In this document: one piece after another, positions 6,974 through 7,136 of the stretch | Numbering within the stretch: position 1 is the stretch's first letter | Layout of the letters: every line of letters starts with the position of its first letter | NCBI GenBank assembly: GCA_964481035.1 | Contig: CAYZSE010000144.1 | Coordinates: 1 to 7,136, forward strand | Direction: 5' to 3' | Source of the DNA: JAAAPF01 sp964481035 | Lineage (GTDB): Bacteria > Pseudomonadota > Alphaproteobacteria > Geminicoccales > Geminicoccaceae | DNA length: 7,136 nt | Program-made: the position numbers and the translations under genes | Notes under the pieces: generated by a model | What the model was told of the DNA's origin: nothing | Database searches by the model: none | Seen by the model: the letters and a program-made list of their open reading frames with translations, nothing else

Positions 6974-7014
6974 AAAAAAGCCCCTTGCGTCCACGCGAGC
7001 GCCGGGCCTATAAG
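6974..7014 (+). promoter_or_regulatory. Putative rRNA-operon promoter
   Basis: An A6 tract (6974-6979) is followed by TTGCGT (6985-6990), an 18-bp spacer and TATAAG (7009-7014, 5 of 6 to TATAAT); read as CTATAA at 7008, the spacer is 17. A GC-rich discriminator follows, with a start expected near 7020. The A-tract upstream of the -35 resembles an UP element, and the CTATAA form is common in alphaproteobacterial rRNA promoters. The -35 is only half-consensus. It begins 26 bp after the oxidoreductase stop, with no terminator visible between. Confidence 0.65.
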
Positions 7015-7019
7015 CCGCT

Positions 7020-7136
7020 CCTCGTCGCGGGGCGGCCACGCTTCGCCGTCCGGTCCACCTAAATATCCATGGGTGTCGGGCCGCTCTTTGGACATCGTTG
7101 TTGAATGGGAAGGGATATGCAGGCGGCGGCTGATGG
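7020..7136 (+). other. 5' leader of a ribosomal RNA operon (16S gene beyond window)
   Basis: The stretch downstream of the promoter has no coding frame with a convincing start. It has the order seen before 16S rRNA genes in alphaproteobacteria: a boxA-like GCTCTTTGGACA, a short AT-richer spacer (GTTGTTGAATGGGAAGGG), then GATATGCAGGCGGCGG. This identification rests on recalled leader patterns and not on alignment. The mature 16S 5' end (an AGAGTTTGAT-type sequence) is not in the window, so no rRNA gene itself is called. Confidence 0.75.
7083..7094 (+). promoter_or_regulatory. boxA-like antitermination site
   Basis: GCTCTTTGGACA compares with the boxA core GCTCTTTAACA; the CTCTTT core is exact and there is one extra G. 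In rRNA leaders boxA recruits NusB/NusE and the antitermination complex, preventing Rho-dependent termination of the untranslated rRNA transcript. Confidence 0.7.

Noticed and set aside
7014..7036. 8-bp near-perfect inverted repeat (GCCGCTCC / GGGGCGGC) after the -10 of the rRNA promoter
   Set aside because: Most of the left arm lies before the expected transcription start near 7020, so it would not form an RNA hairpin. It has no U-run and may simply reflect GC-rich sequence.
6580..7062. Out-of-frame C-terminal extension of the oxidoreductase reading to 7062
   Set aside because: After the frameshift the sequence becomes Arg-rich with no family similarity and runs into the rRNA promoter, while the other phase keeps the true C-terminus.

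Overview
The window is very GC-rich DNA (well above 60% by eye) with proteobacterial housekeeping genes. Three features point to an alphaproteobacterium, perhaps of the Rhodospirillales type: a CysRS with the CGPTVY/HIGNARP signature, a GluRS whose N- and C-terminal signatures resemble the second GluRS of that class, and an alphaproteobacterial rRNA-operon leader at the right edge. The class is an inference from remembered family signatures; no search was possible.

Left edge (1-403): the N-terminus of a minus-strand gene for a secreted or lipid-free exported protein runs off the window. It is preceded by a 222-bp intergenic region that is locally AT-rich, with a possible promoter and a 7-bp inverted repeat.

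Middle (404-4737): a compact minus-strand cluster reads nadE, then gltX, then cysS, with gaps of 4 and 40 bp. It links NAD synthesis to charging of tRNA with Glu (or tRNA-Gln with Glu) and with Cys, and is probably one transcript. The GluRS is unusually short (408 residues) because the connecting segment that normally carries a Cys-rich motif has been lost. NadE probably starts at a TTG, 21 bp inside the longest frame, because a strong GGAGGGAG ribosome-binding site lies within the extension.

Right (4738-6958): a 65-bp divergent spacer separates nadE from a plus-strand pair. The first is a LysR-family regulator. The second, 16 bp later, is a DadA/DAO-type FAD oxidoreductase interrupted by a single frameshift at a GGGCGCCC palindrome. 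The reading frame continues cleanly in another phase to a proper C-terminus, so this is either a recent inactivation or a sequence error.

Right edge (6959-7136): 26 bp after the oxidoreductase stop there is a strong-looking promoter (A-tract, TTGCGT, TATAAG), followed by a leader with a boxA-like antitermination element. I read this as the start of a ribosomal RNA operon whose 16S gene lies just beyond the window. I found no CRISPR array, insertion sequence, tRNA, phage gene or obviously novel multi-gene system. The items most worth a second look are the frameshifted oxidoreductase, the shortened GluRS, the NadE start and the rrn leader.
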